7,419 bases of DNA from Chloroflexota bacterium (GCA_963169155.1 CAUJGI010000208.1:1-7419), one strand, 5' to 3'; shown: positions 1 to 5,470, counted from the stretch's first letter. Notes: generated by a model not told the origin, from the sequence alone. Translations and numbers: made by a program.

Positions 1-401
1 TCGATGAACGGTTTCACTTCTGTCACCACAAAACGCAGGTAGTTGTCGGAGCGCACGGGCACGGTGAGGATCTCTTTGAACTGCTGGTGGAGGTGTGCCG
101 CATGGGGATGGGTAAGCGGCCGTTCTGGCCAATACTCCGCCCAGCGATTGATGTGGTTAAAAATGCCCACAATGATTGTAGGGCGCACCGTACCAGCGGC
201 CATCAGCCGGGCCAGTGCTTCGGCCACACCCCAGGTTTCACCCGCCATCGCCGTGGCGGGGTTGAACAGATTTTGCCCGTCGTGCATGTATAGCACGCTA
301 TAGTGTGTCTCTGGCCATTGCGCATAATCATCAGGCAGCCAGACGTGCACGTGGCGTGGTGGAACAAATTGGGAGGGGAAGTTGTCGTGGCGCAGGAGCA
401 T
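1..401 (-). CDS. Putative esterase (Fes/esterase-D-like alpha/beta hydrolase), C-terminus cut by window edge
   Basis: The minus-strand frame opens at ATG 401 and runs without a stop to the left edge, giving 133 residues of an N-terminal fragment. Visible marks of the putative-esterase family (PF00756: enterochelin esterase, esterase D) are VLYMHDGQNLF at residues 36-46, the strand TIIVGIFN at 75-82, and YLRFVVTEVKPFI at 121-133. In this family the last segment usually lies just before the nucleophile-elbow GxSxG. The serine, acid and histidine of the triad would therefore lie beyond the window. Members hydrolyse esters of varied substrates; the substrate here cannot be told. No signal peptide is seen. 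The first in-frame stop upstream of the ATG is TAA inside the heptamer array, so ATG 401 is the first usable start, though no good ribosome binding site precedes it. It may be translated from a transcript shared with the DUF302 gene 64 bp upstream. Confidence 0.85.
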   Translation of the reverse strand, partial: MLLRHDNFPSQFVPPRHVHVWLPDDYAQWPETHYSVLYMHDGQNLFNPATAMAGETWGVAEALARLMAAGTVRPTIIVGIFNHINRWAEYWPERPLTHPHAAHLHQQFKEILTVPVRSDNYLRFVVTEVKPFI

Positions 402-407
402 TTTGGT

Positions 408-471
408 CGGTAATCGGTGAACGGTAAAAGGAACTATTTACCGTTTACCGATAACGGCTTACCGCTCACCG
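408..471. repeat. Heptamer mini-repeat array with inverted halves (hairpin)
   Basis: Three tandem 7-mers (CGGTAAT, CGGTGAA, CGGTAAA at 408-428) are followed, after an 8-nt spacer, by five 7-mers in the opposite orientation (TTTACCG, TTTACCG, ATAACGG, CTTACCG, CTCACCG at 437-471). The two halves form an inverted repeat, 409-428 against 437-456, with 17 of 20 positions complementary. The right end overlaps the last codons and TGA stop of the DUF302 gene at 466-468. In transcripts from the minus strand it would form a long hairpin between the DUF302 and esterase genes. No T-run follows it, so it is not a typical intrinsic terminator. An mRNA-stability or mini-transposable repeat role is possible but inferred. 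Confidence 0.75.
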
Positions 472-864
472 TCCTTCCAGCGCGCTGGCGACGCGGCGCA
501 ATCGCTCTTCGGCGTCGCAGGCAATGGCTTCCAGCTCGGGGTGGTCGACCATGCCCATCATTTGCTGGGGGTTGATGATGCTGATAAGGGAACGGCCGTC
601 AGCCTCCTGGCTTACGGTGACGTTGCAGGGCAGCATTAACCCAATTTGCGGCACAAGGCTCAGCGCCTTGTGCGCCAGATGGGGATTGCAGGCGCCCAAA
701 ATTATGTACGGCCGAAAATCCACATCGATCTTTTTCTTCAACGTGGCTTTTACATCAATTTCGGTAAGCACGCCAAAGCCTTCTTTTTTGAGCTCGTCGG
801 TTACGGCCGTAATTGCCTCATCGTACGAACAGTTTACGTAGACATCAAAGCCAAGTGCATTCAT
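466..864 (-). CDS. DUF302 domain protein
   Basis: This is a 132-residue protein covering essentially one DUF302 domain. Recognisable family segments are GFGVLTEIDVKATLKKKIDV at residues 29-48, the conserved turn ILGACNPHLAHKAL at 55-68 and IGLMLPCNVTV at 74-84. Cys59 and Cys80 sit in the two most conserved spots. There is no signal peptide or membrane segment, so it is probably cytosolic. The biochemical role of the family is not established and I do not assign one. The start is well supported: AGGGAG (complement of 870-875) lies 5 nt upstream of ATG. The gene follows dnaA by 51 bp on the same strand with no evident terminator between them, so read-through from dnaA is plausible. Its stop codon lies within a heptamer repeat array. 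Confidence 0.9.
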   Translation of the reverse strand: MNALGFDVYVNCSYDEAITAVTDELKKEGFGVLTEIDVKATLKKKIDVDFRPYIILGACNPHLAHKALSLVPQIGLMLPCNVTVSQEADGRSLISIINPQQMMGMVDHPELEAIACDAEERLRRVASALEGR

Positions 865-915
865 GGTAACTCCCTGAAAGTGGTGTGGTGCATCTGCATA
901 ACTTCTCAGCGTTTT

Positions 916-2310
916 TTAAGATGGAGTCGATCCGTACATCGAGGACTTGATTTCCATGCAGTCCCGCCGAATCGTAGCGTCGGCGTCGATGAGCGTGGCG
1001 ATTTTTTCGTAGCCGTAGAGCACCGTGGTGTGATCCCGGTTGCCCAACTTCTCGCCGATCTGGGGTAGGGAGGCGTTGGTTTCGGTGCGGGCCAGGTACA
1101 TAGCTATCTGGCGCGGATAGGCGACGGTTTTCTTGCGGCTGGCGCCAACCAAATCATCATTGGTGAGGTTGTAATATTTGCAGACGGCCGCAAACACATG
1201 TTCAACCGTCAGCTTGTCGGGGCGGTGCATCAAATCGGCCAGGGCCATGTTCACCAGCTCCATATTGACCCGCCCACCAGACAGATGGGCATAGGCCATC
1301 ACCTTGTTAAACGCCCCTTCCAGTTCACGAATGCTGTGGCGCACCTGCTGGGCAATGAAGTCCATCAGCTCATCCGGCACGGCCAGCCCGTTGGCTTCGG
1401 CTTTGGTTTGCAGAATGGCTTTGCGGGTTTCAATGTCAGGCATCTGAATGTCGGTCATGAGGCCCCATTCAAAGCGAGATTGCAGCCGTTCTTCCAGGGT
1501 GGCCATTGCTTTTGGCGCCCGGTCACTGGAAATGACAACCTGCTTGCCCTGACTGTGCAGCTCGTTGAAGGTGTGAAACAGCTCTTCCTGTGTGCTTTCC
1601 TTGCCCGCAATAAACTGGATATCATCGATGAGCAGCACATCGGGCGTGCGGTACCGCTCGCGGAAGTGCTCCATTTGCTTGTTCCGAATAGATTGCACCA
1701 GGTCATTGGTAAACGTTTCAGAAGTGATGTAGCACACATTGAGGCCATCTTGCATACATTTGTGGCCAATAGCGTGCAGTAAGTGGGTTTTGCCTAACCC
1801 CACACCGCCATAAATGAACAGGGGGTTGTAGGTTTGCCCAGGGTGTTCGGCAACGGAGAGGGCGGCGGCATGGGCCAGGCGGTTGCTTGGCCCCACCACG
1901 AAACTGCTAAAGGTAAAGCGGCGGGTGAGGTTGGAGGTGGTGGCTGGCTGGACTTTGGCTTTGACGGGGGTAAAAACGGCCGTTGCCGTCCCATAGCTGC
2001 CGTTCAAAGAACTCTCAATGACCTCGTCGTCTTCCAATTCGAGGGGAGATTCCGGGGTCCAGACTACAAATTGCACCTCCGCCGGGCCAGAAACAATTGT
2101 TGATAGGGTACGCAGGATGGTGTCGCGCAGGCGGTTTTCTAGCCAATCCTTGGCATAGGCGTTGCGCACGCCGATCACGAAGAGATTATCCTTGTGGCGC
2201 AATAAGCAGGTGTCCTTCAGCCAGGTGTTGAAGGTTGCTTTGGTCATTTGCAGTTCCAGTTCACCCAGGGTTGCTTTCCATGCGTTTTCAGGAATCATAG
2301 TCAGTACCAT
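916..2310 (-). CDS. dnaA: Chromosomal replication initiator protein DnaA
   Basis: A full-length 464-residue DnaA, the AAA+ ATPase that binds DnaA boxes and melts the replication origin. Domain I (about 1-90) has the usual QMTKATFNTWLKDT stretch at 21-34. A short linker follows (about 90-128). Domain III (about 130-345) shows Walker A GGVGLGKTH at 168-176, Walker B LLIDD at 226-230, the LQSRFEWG arginine-finger box with Arg279 at 276-283, and RELEGAFNKV sensor-2 region at 328-337. Domain IV (about 370-464) carries the DNA-binding signature with RDHTTV at 425-430. All key residues are present, so it should be functional. Two starts are possible, Met1 (2310) and Met5 (2298); neither has a clear ribosome binding site and the longer is kept. 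No dnaN, recF or gyrB lies beside it. The 843-bp gene-free region upstream is a natural place to look for its promoter and oriC. Confidence 0.98.
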   Translation of the reverse strand: MVLTMIPENAWKATLGELELQMTKATFNTWLKDTCLLRHKDNLFVIGVRNAYAKDWLENRLRDTILRTLSTIVSGPAEVQFVVWTPESPLELEDDEVIESSLNGSYGTATAVFTPVKAKVQPATTSNLTRRFTFSSFVVGPSNRLAHAAALSVAEHPGQTYNPLFIYGGVGLGKTHLLHAIGHKCMQDGLNVCYITSETFTNDLVQSIRNKQMEHFRERYRTPDVLLIDDIQFIAGKESTQEELFHTFNELHSQGKQVVISSDRAPKAMATLEERLQSRFEWGLMTDIQMPDIETRKAILQTKAEANGLAVPDELMDFIAQQVRHSIRELEGAFNKVMAYAHLSGGRVNMELVNMALADLMHRPDKLTVEHVFAAVCKYYNLTNDDLVGASRKKTVAYPRQIAMYLARTETNASLPQIGEKLGNRDHTTVLYGYEKIATLIDADATIRRDCMEIKSSMYGSTPS

Positions 2311-2440
2311 TCATTGATCAGCAGGCGCGCAAGCAGAAACGGCCGTATGCCAGGATCAACCTATAAGATTGTGCTTGTTATGAATTATGGCCGCTGGTCA
2401 CAGGTGTGGGTTGACAGAAGTCCCTCTTACCCAAAAGAAA

Positions 2441-2575
2441 AAAGCCGACATGGACATAGATAGTCGCAAAATGAGTTAACTGCCACAATGATTTTTTATT
2501 ACTGTGGCTCTCTTAATTTTTGAGACAAAAAGAAAATCGATGGCCCCTCATGGCCTCAATTTTACTGTCGGCTTT
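2441..2575. repeat. Long-range perfect 10-bp inverted repeat enclosing a nested hairpin
   Basis: AAAGCCGACA at 2441-2450 is exactly complementary to TGTCGGCTTT at 2566-2575. Between them, GCCACAATGA (2482-2491) and TTACTGTGGC (2499-2508) form an imperfect 8-of-10 stem around a T-rich loop. The enclosed DNA is AT-rich. The nested arrangement could fold as an RNA on either strand or extrude in DNA. No known RNA family was recognised. Confidence 0.45.
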
Positions 2576-2686
2576 GCTATGCAGATTATTGTGCAACGGC
2601 TTAAACATTCTAACAGATGGTGGTGGGAGATGCAACGAAAAATGGCCAAAATTCCCTTAAAAGCTGGCACATTTTTAGACTGGCTG

Positions 2687-2726
2687 AACCTTAAAAAAAA
2701 GTAATTTTAAGGTTAATACCTTGACA
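2687..2726 (+). promoter_or_regulatory. Overlapping palindromes resembling a DtxR-type operator, abutting a TTGACA box
   Basis: AACCTTAAAA (2687-2696) and TTTTAAGGTT (2705-2714) form a perfect 10-bp inverted repeat with an 8-nt spacer. The right arm is shared with a second palindrome, AAGGT-TAAT-ACCTT (2709-2722), whose end overlaps a consensus -35 TTGACA (2721-2726). Its half TAAGGTTA differs by one base from TTAGGTTA of the DtxR consensus operator. A matching -10 is poor (AGATAT or GATATG at 2743-2749). The nearest plus-strand gene is the DtxR-family regulator about 430 bp downstream. Regulation by that protein is inference. Confidence 0.35.
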
Positions 2727-2736
2727 AACGGAAAGG

Positions 2737-2794
2737 CTGCCCAGATATGGGCTGGCCAGTAATAGGCAGACCACATATATGGGGTCTATGGGGC
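2737..2794. other. Cluster of short hairpins with ATATGGG motifs
   Basis: Within 58 bp are GCCCA-GATA-TGGGC (2739-2752), an alternative outer stem CTGCC (2737-2741) with GGCAG (2765-2769), and AGACC (2768-2772) with GGTCT (2783-2787). The heptamer ATATGGG occurs at 2745-2751 and 2777-2783, 32 bp apart (about three helical turns), with an inverted copy CCCATAT at 2812-2818 just outside. This could be a structured leader RNA or a set of iteron-like binding sites. I recognise no known riboswitch consensus. Confidence 0.35.
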
Positions 2795-2817
2795 AAATTT
2801 AGCTTCTAATTCCCATA

Positions 2818-2826
2818 TTTTGCACA
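2818..2826 (+). promoter_or_regulatory. Single near-consensus DnaA box (TTTTGCACA)
   Basis: The nonamer matches TTATNCACA at 8 of 9 positions. It lies in the dnaA upstream region, where such a site would make sense for an origin or dnaA autoregulation. Other TGTG/CACA nonamers in the region match at only six or fewer positions, so a cluster of boxes is not seen. One 8-of-9 site in this length could be chance. Confidence 0.3.
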
Positions 2827-3085
2827 CTACTTGGCAAGAACGATGGCGTAAATTCTGCGTGGAAAAGGAATTTTTAGGCATTAGCTATGAAAACTTTACG
2901 CAAGGTTCGGACGCGGATCGGGCACTTGTTTTCTGTTGTTTTCTCTGGTCACAGGTGGTACGGCCGTTGCTTTTTCAGCGGCGCGGTTTAAGTAGCTTGC
3001 CGGGTAGGAAATAGGTCATATCTCCTGTAAGCGGCTCGTTTTTTGGCGACGATTTTCTTTGCCCAACTGCGGGTCAGCGCCGTTC

Positions 3086-3114
3086 TTGACAGCCCGATAG
3101 CGGTGTGTTAGATT
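3086..3114 (+). promoter_or_regulatory. Sigma70-type promoter of the DtxR/MntR-family gene
   Basis: A perfect -35 TTGACA (3086-3091) is followed by a 17-bp spacer and the -10 TAGATT (3109-3114). Transcription would start near 3121, leaving a short leader of about 33 nt before the ATG at 3154. Downstream, CCTAAAAATTAAGG (3134-3147) is a weak palindrome that includes the ribosome binding site and shares TTAAGGT with the palindrome at 2705-2722. It could be an autoregulatory site. Confidence 0.65.
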
Positions 3115-3153
3115 GCCTGCTAAGTATTATCTTCCTAAAAATTAAGGTGATGT

Positions 3154-3861
3154 ATGCCTAAAATTGATGCGCTGCCAGACGGTTCTTCTCATCAGCGCCA
3201 CAACTTGAACCATCAGGCCATTGAGGATTACCTCAAGACCATCTATACCCTGGCCCTGGACGAAACCCCTGTGTCTACCTCGCGCATTGCTGAAGCACGC
3301 GACGTGAAGCCCGCCTCAGCCACCAGCATGATTAAGCGTCTGGCCAATTTGAAGATGGTCAACTATGAAAAACATTACGGCGTGACCCTCACGCCTGCGG
3401 GTGAAAAGCTGGCCCTGGAAGTGATCCGACATCATCGCCTGATTGAGCTGTATCTCATTGAAGCGCTAGGTTTTTCCTGGGATGAGGTGCATGAGCAGGC
3501 CGACATTTTAGAGCACGTCATCAGTGAAAAGCTGGAAGAACGTATTGCCGCGGCGTTGAACCACCCTGAGTTTGATCCGCATGGGGATCCTATTCCGGCC
3601 AAGGATGGCAGCATGGCCCGCGTTGATGTTGAACTGCTTTCCACCGTCAAGGCCGGGCAGACCGTGTGGGTGCGCCGCATTTTGGATGATGCCAACAGTG
3701 AGCTGCTGCGTTATTTGGGCGATATGGGGCTGGTGCCGGGAGCGGCCGTTTCTGTGCAGGCCGTCGCTCCCTTCGAAGGCCCACTGACCCTGCTGATTGA
3801 CGAAAAAACGCAGGTGATCGGCCGCAATGTGGCCACCTCGGTACTGGTAGAGCTTGCCTGA
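3154..3861 (+). CDS. DtxR/MntR-family metal-dependent transcriptional regulator with C-terminal FeoA/SH3-like domain
   Basis: A 235-residue dimeric DNA-binding repressor of the DtxR family, which senses Mn2+ or Fe2+ in the cytosol. The winged helix spans about 20-85, with the family stretch IEDYLKTIYTL at 23-33. The dimerisation and metal domain spans about 85-150, with RHHRLIELYL at 92-101 and VHEQADILEHVIS at 112-124. A FeoA-like SH3 domain occupies about 160-233, a three-domain build like DtxR/IdeR and unlike the short Bacillus MntR. By alignment, the ligand positions are Asp25 (Asp8 of MntR, Met10 of DtxR), His94, Glu98, His113, Asp117 (Cys102 in DtxR, Glu99 in MntR), Glu120 and His121. 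The Asp25 choice favours manganese, but this is inference. The start is supported by AAGG (3144-3147) 6 nt before ATG and a strong promoter. No transporter gene lies next to it. It converges on rfbC with a 10-bp gap. Confidence 0.95.
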   Translation: MPKIDALPDGSSHQRHNLNHQAIEDYLKTIYTLALDETPVSTSRIAEARDVKPASATSMIKRLANLKMVNYEKHYGVTLTPAGEKLALEVIRHHRLIELYLIEALGFSWDEVHEQADILEHVISEKLEERIAAALNHPEFDPHGDPIPAKDGSMARVDVELLSTVKAGQTVWVRRILDDANSELLRYLGDMGLVPGAAVSVQAVAPFEGPLTLLIDEKTQVIGRNVATSVLVELA

Positions 3862-3871
3862 TTTTCCCTGA

Positions 3872-4426
3872 CTAAATTTGAAAATTGAAGTCCGCTTCTG
3901 CCAGGACAGGTAAGGATTGGTCTCTGGCTGAGAGTAGCGGGTTGGCGATAGGCCATCTGACGCCAATTTGGGCATCGTTCCAGAGGATGCCCTTTTCACT
4001 TGCCGGGTGGTAGTAGTCGGATGTTTTGTAGATGAGATCGGCCGTTTCGCTGAGGACACAAAAGCCGTGGGCAAAACCGGGGGGAACGTAGAGGAGACGG
4101 CCGTTCTCCGCCGATAAAATTTCACTCACCCACTGGCCAAAGGTTGGGGAGCCGCGCCGAATGTCCACCGCCACGTCAAAAATTTCACCCACCACAACTT
4201 TCAGCAGTTTGCCCTGGGCGAACGGACTATTTTGGTAATGCAGGCCGCGCAGCACGCCTTTGGCTGAACGGGAATGGTTATCTTGCACAAAACGCGGGGC
4301 AATGCCGTTGGCGGCAAACATTTCAAATTGATACGTTTCCATAAAAAAGCCACGACTGTCTCCAAAGCGCTGTGGTTCTACCAGGATCACTTCGGGAATG
4401 GCCAGCGGGTGAAATTGAAAGGGCAT
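3872..4426 (-). CDS. rfbC: dTDP-4-dehydrorhamnose 3,5-epimerase
   Basis: A 184-residue RmlC/RfbC protein of normal length, a cupin-fold cytosolic enzyme. It converts dTDP-4-dehydro-6-deoxy-glucose to dTDP-4-dehydro-rhamnose, the third step of dTDP-L-rhamnose synthesis for cell-surface glycans. Family marks are GDSRGFFMETY at 22-32, QDNHSRSAKGVLRGLHYQ at 48-65 with catalytic His63, VDIRRGSPTFGQW at 87-99, VPPGFAHGF at 114-122, the YKTSDYYHP segment at 133-141 with the catalytic Tyr, and LLSARD at 164-169 with the partner Asp169. It should be active. The start has GGAGG (complement of 4436-4440) 9 nt upstream. A consensus extended -10 promoter lies close by. The other rhamnose genes (rfbA, rfbB, rfbD) are not adjacent, so it appears to be a single-gene unit. 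Confidence 0.97.
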   Translation of the reverse strand: MPFQFHPLAIPEVILVEPQRFGDSRGFFMETYQFEMFAANGIAPRFVQDNHSRSAKGVLRGLHYQNSPFAQGKLLKVVVGEIFDVAVDIRRGSPTFGQWVSEILSAENGRLLYVPPGFAHGFCVLSETADLIYKTSDYYHPASEKGILWNDAQIGVRWPIANPLLSARDQSLPVLAEADFNFQI

Positions 4427-4455
4427 GAATGAAATCCTCCGTGTTCTTTCCTGGA

Positions 4456-4488
4456 ATTATAACACTGTGGCGCAGGGCCATCATGGCC
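4456..4488 (-). promoter_or_regulatory. Extended -10 promoter of rfbC with a palindrome over the -35 region
   Basis: On the minus strand TGTTATAAT (4464-4456) matches the extended -10 consensus TGnTATAAT exactly. Transcription would start near 4449, leaving a leader of about 22 nt. The -35 hexamer is poor, as is usual for extended -10 promoters. The palindrome GGCCAT-C-ATGGCC at 4476-4488 occupies the -35 region and could be a repressor site. Confidence 0.6.
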
Positions 4489-4575
4489 AAATCTGCTATG
4501 CAGTGATTTGAGCTTTACCTTTTTTGTATCTCCGCTCTATGCCCCGGCATATTGTGACCTGCATCACCGCTGGTA

Positions 4576-4597
4576 CAGTGAATAGGTAAACAGTAAA
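4576..4597 (+). repeat. Degenerate copy of the CGGTAAA-type heptamer repeat
   Basis: CAGTGAA (4576-4582), then T, AGGTAAA (4584-4590) and CAGTAAA (4591-4597) resemble the tandem CGGTGAA/CGGTAAA units at 408-428, with G-to-A changes and one inserted base. It lies just upstream of the ribosome binding site of the PRC-barrel gene. The similarity is modest and may be coincidental. Confidence 0.3.
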
Positions 4598-4620
4598 AGT
4601 AGTGGCAAAAGGAGTGTGTG

Positions 4621-5403
4621 ATGCAAGGTATGATTAACAATCTTCAAGGCTATACCGTTCAGGCAACAGATGGCGATGTGGGCAAAGTCGACACCATTTA
4701 TTTTGATGACGAAACATGGGCGGTGCGCTATCTGGTTGTTAACGTTGGCAACTGGCTGCTCACCGACCAGGTATTGCTTTCGCCGCTGGCGGTGACCAGA
4801 GTGAACCCGGACGATGAAACGATTTCCGTCTCGCTGACCAGGAAGCAAGTAGAAAACAGCCCAGACGTGGATACCCAAAAACCGGTTGGGCGTCAGCAAG
4901 AGATTGCTCTGCACAATTTTTACGGCTGGGATCCTTACTGGCTGACTGCGCCCACCTACAGCGATGGGTTAACGGCCGTCGATACTCCCCATACCCTGCG
5001 CCGTAACCAAACCCAGGCGGAACCGGATATCGCTACCCAGGTAGAGGAACCCAAAACCAATTTGCGCAGCAGCAACGAGGTGGAAGGGTATTACATCCAG
5101 GCTAGCGATGGTGAAATTGGTCATGTGGAAAAGTTCCTGGTAGACACCGAGTTCTGGTTGATTCGTTACCTGGTTATCGACACCAGAAACTGGTTGCCTG
5201 GCAAAAAAGTAGTCGTCTCCCCGGATTGGATTGAAAACATTGATTGGGCCTCTAGCGAAGTGACCATTGGTATGACCCGTGACCAGGTCAAAGCCAGCCC
5301 CGAATATGATAAACAAGGCATGATTGATCGGGCCTATGAACAACGGCTGTATGATCATTACGATGAGGCCGTCTATTGGCAAAAGGCTGAGGCCAACCGG
5401 TAA
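4621..5403 (+). CDS. Tandem PRC-barrel domain protein
   Basis: A 260-residue protein made of two PRC-barrel repeats, at about 8-84 and 154-229, joined by a polar linker. The repeats align clearly: YTVQATDGDVGKVD at 11-24 with YYIQASDGEIGHVE at 157-170, WAVRYLVVNVGNWL at 33-46 with WLIRYLVIDTRNWL at 179-192, and VSLTRKQVENSP at 70-81 with IGMTRDQVKASP at 216-227. No signal peptide or membrane segment is visible. PRC barrels occur in photosynthetic reaction-centre H subunits, RimM and many small stress-associated proteins. The exact role here is unknown. A GTG at 4618 is in frame, but AAAAGGAG (4607-4614) is 6 nt from ATG 4621 and only 3 nt from GTG, so ATG is chosen. The gene is monocistronic, closed by the terminator at 5471-5503. 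Confidence 0.9.
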   Translation: MQGMINNLQGYTVQATDGDVGKVDTIYFDDETWAVRYLVVNVGNWLLTDQVLLSPLAVTRVNPDDETISVSLTRKQVENSPDVDTQKPVGRQQEIALHNFYGWDPYWLTAPTYSDGLTAVDTPHTLRRNQTQAEPDIATQVEEPKTNLRSSNEVEGYYIQASDGEIGHVEKFLVDTEFWLIRYLVIDTRNWLPGKKVVVSPDWIENIDWASSEVTIGMTRDQVKASPEYDKQGMIDRAYEQRLYDHYDEAVYWQKAEANR

Positions 5404-5470
5404 AGACGTTCGTTAAGGCGATTTAAACCGCCCTTGTTGAGCCTGTGGGGCAATACCCTGCAGGTTATTT

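Larger units (their letters stand above)
2394..2957 (+). repeat. Pair of 13-bp direct repeats (CTGGTCACAGGTG) 551 bp apart
   Basis: The 13-mer occurs exactly at 2394-2406 and 2945-2957, both inside the dnaA upstream region, and the flanking bases differ immediately outside. A 13-bp exact match within 843 bp is unlikely by chance. I checked for inverted termini just inside the repeats, as expected if they were a target duplication around an inserted element, and saw none. They may be paired protein-binding sites, or coincidence. Confidence 0.5.
2311..3153. other. 843-bp AT-rich intergenic region between dnaA and the DtxR-type regulator; candidate oriC/regulatory region
   Basis: No convincing gene is present on either strand. 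The open frames here start at GTG (2504) or TTG (2820), lack ribosome binding sites and resemble no family I know. Parts are clearly AT-rich: 2461-2520 is 19/60 G+C and 2641-2700 is 21/60. The stretch contains a 13-bp direct repeat, a distant 10-bp inverted repeat enclosing a smaller hairpin, a pair of overlapping palindromes, a cluster of short hairpins, and a promoter at its right end for the regulator gene. A CATAAT on the minus strand (2389-2384) could be a -10 for dnaA but lacks a good -35. Location beside dnaA and AT-richness fit a replication origin. Only one near-consensus DnaA box was found, so the origin call is weak. Confidence 0.4.

Noticed and set aside
409..456. Intrinsic terminator between the DUF302 and esterase genes
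   Set aside because: The hairpin is long, but no T-run follows it in the direction of transcription.
1198..1782. A long plus-strand open frame (194 codons) opposite dnaA
   Set aside because: It lies wholly antisense to the well-conserved dnaA AAA+ domain, has no ribosome binding site and no recognisable family; it is a shadow frame.
2404..2598. Additional DnaA boxes (TGTG-containing nonamers near 2404, 2503 and 2590)
   Set aside because: They match TTATNCACA at only six or fewer positions, which is not better than chance in this length.
2504..2704. Possible 66-residue gene in the dnaA upstream region
   Set aside because: GTG start without ribosome binding site, Lys-rich tail produced by a poly-A tract within a palindrome, and no resemblance to known proteins.
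2394..2957. Insertion element flanked by 13-bp target duplications
   Set aside because: The sequence just inside the repeats shows no terminal inverted repeats, and no transposase remnant is visible.
2820..3014. Possible 64-residue gene downstream of the palindrome cluster
   Set aside because: TTG start, no ribosome binding site and no family resemblance; the candidate promoter at 2721 also lacks a good -10.
3508..4125. A minus-strand open frame spanning the regulator and rfbC ends
   Set aside because: It overlaps two confidently identified genes in other frames and its composition is that of a frame shadow.
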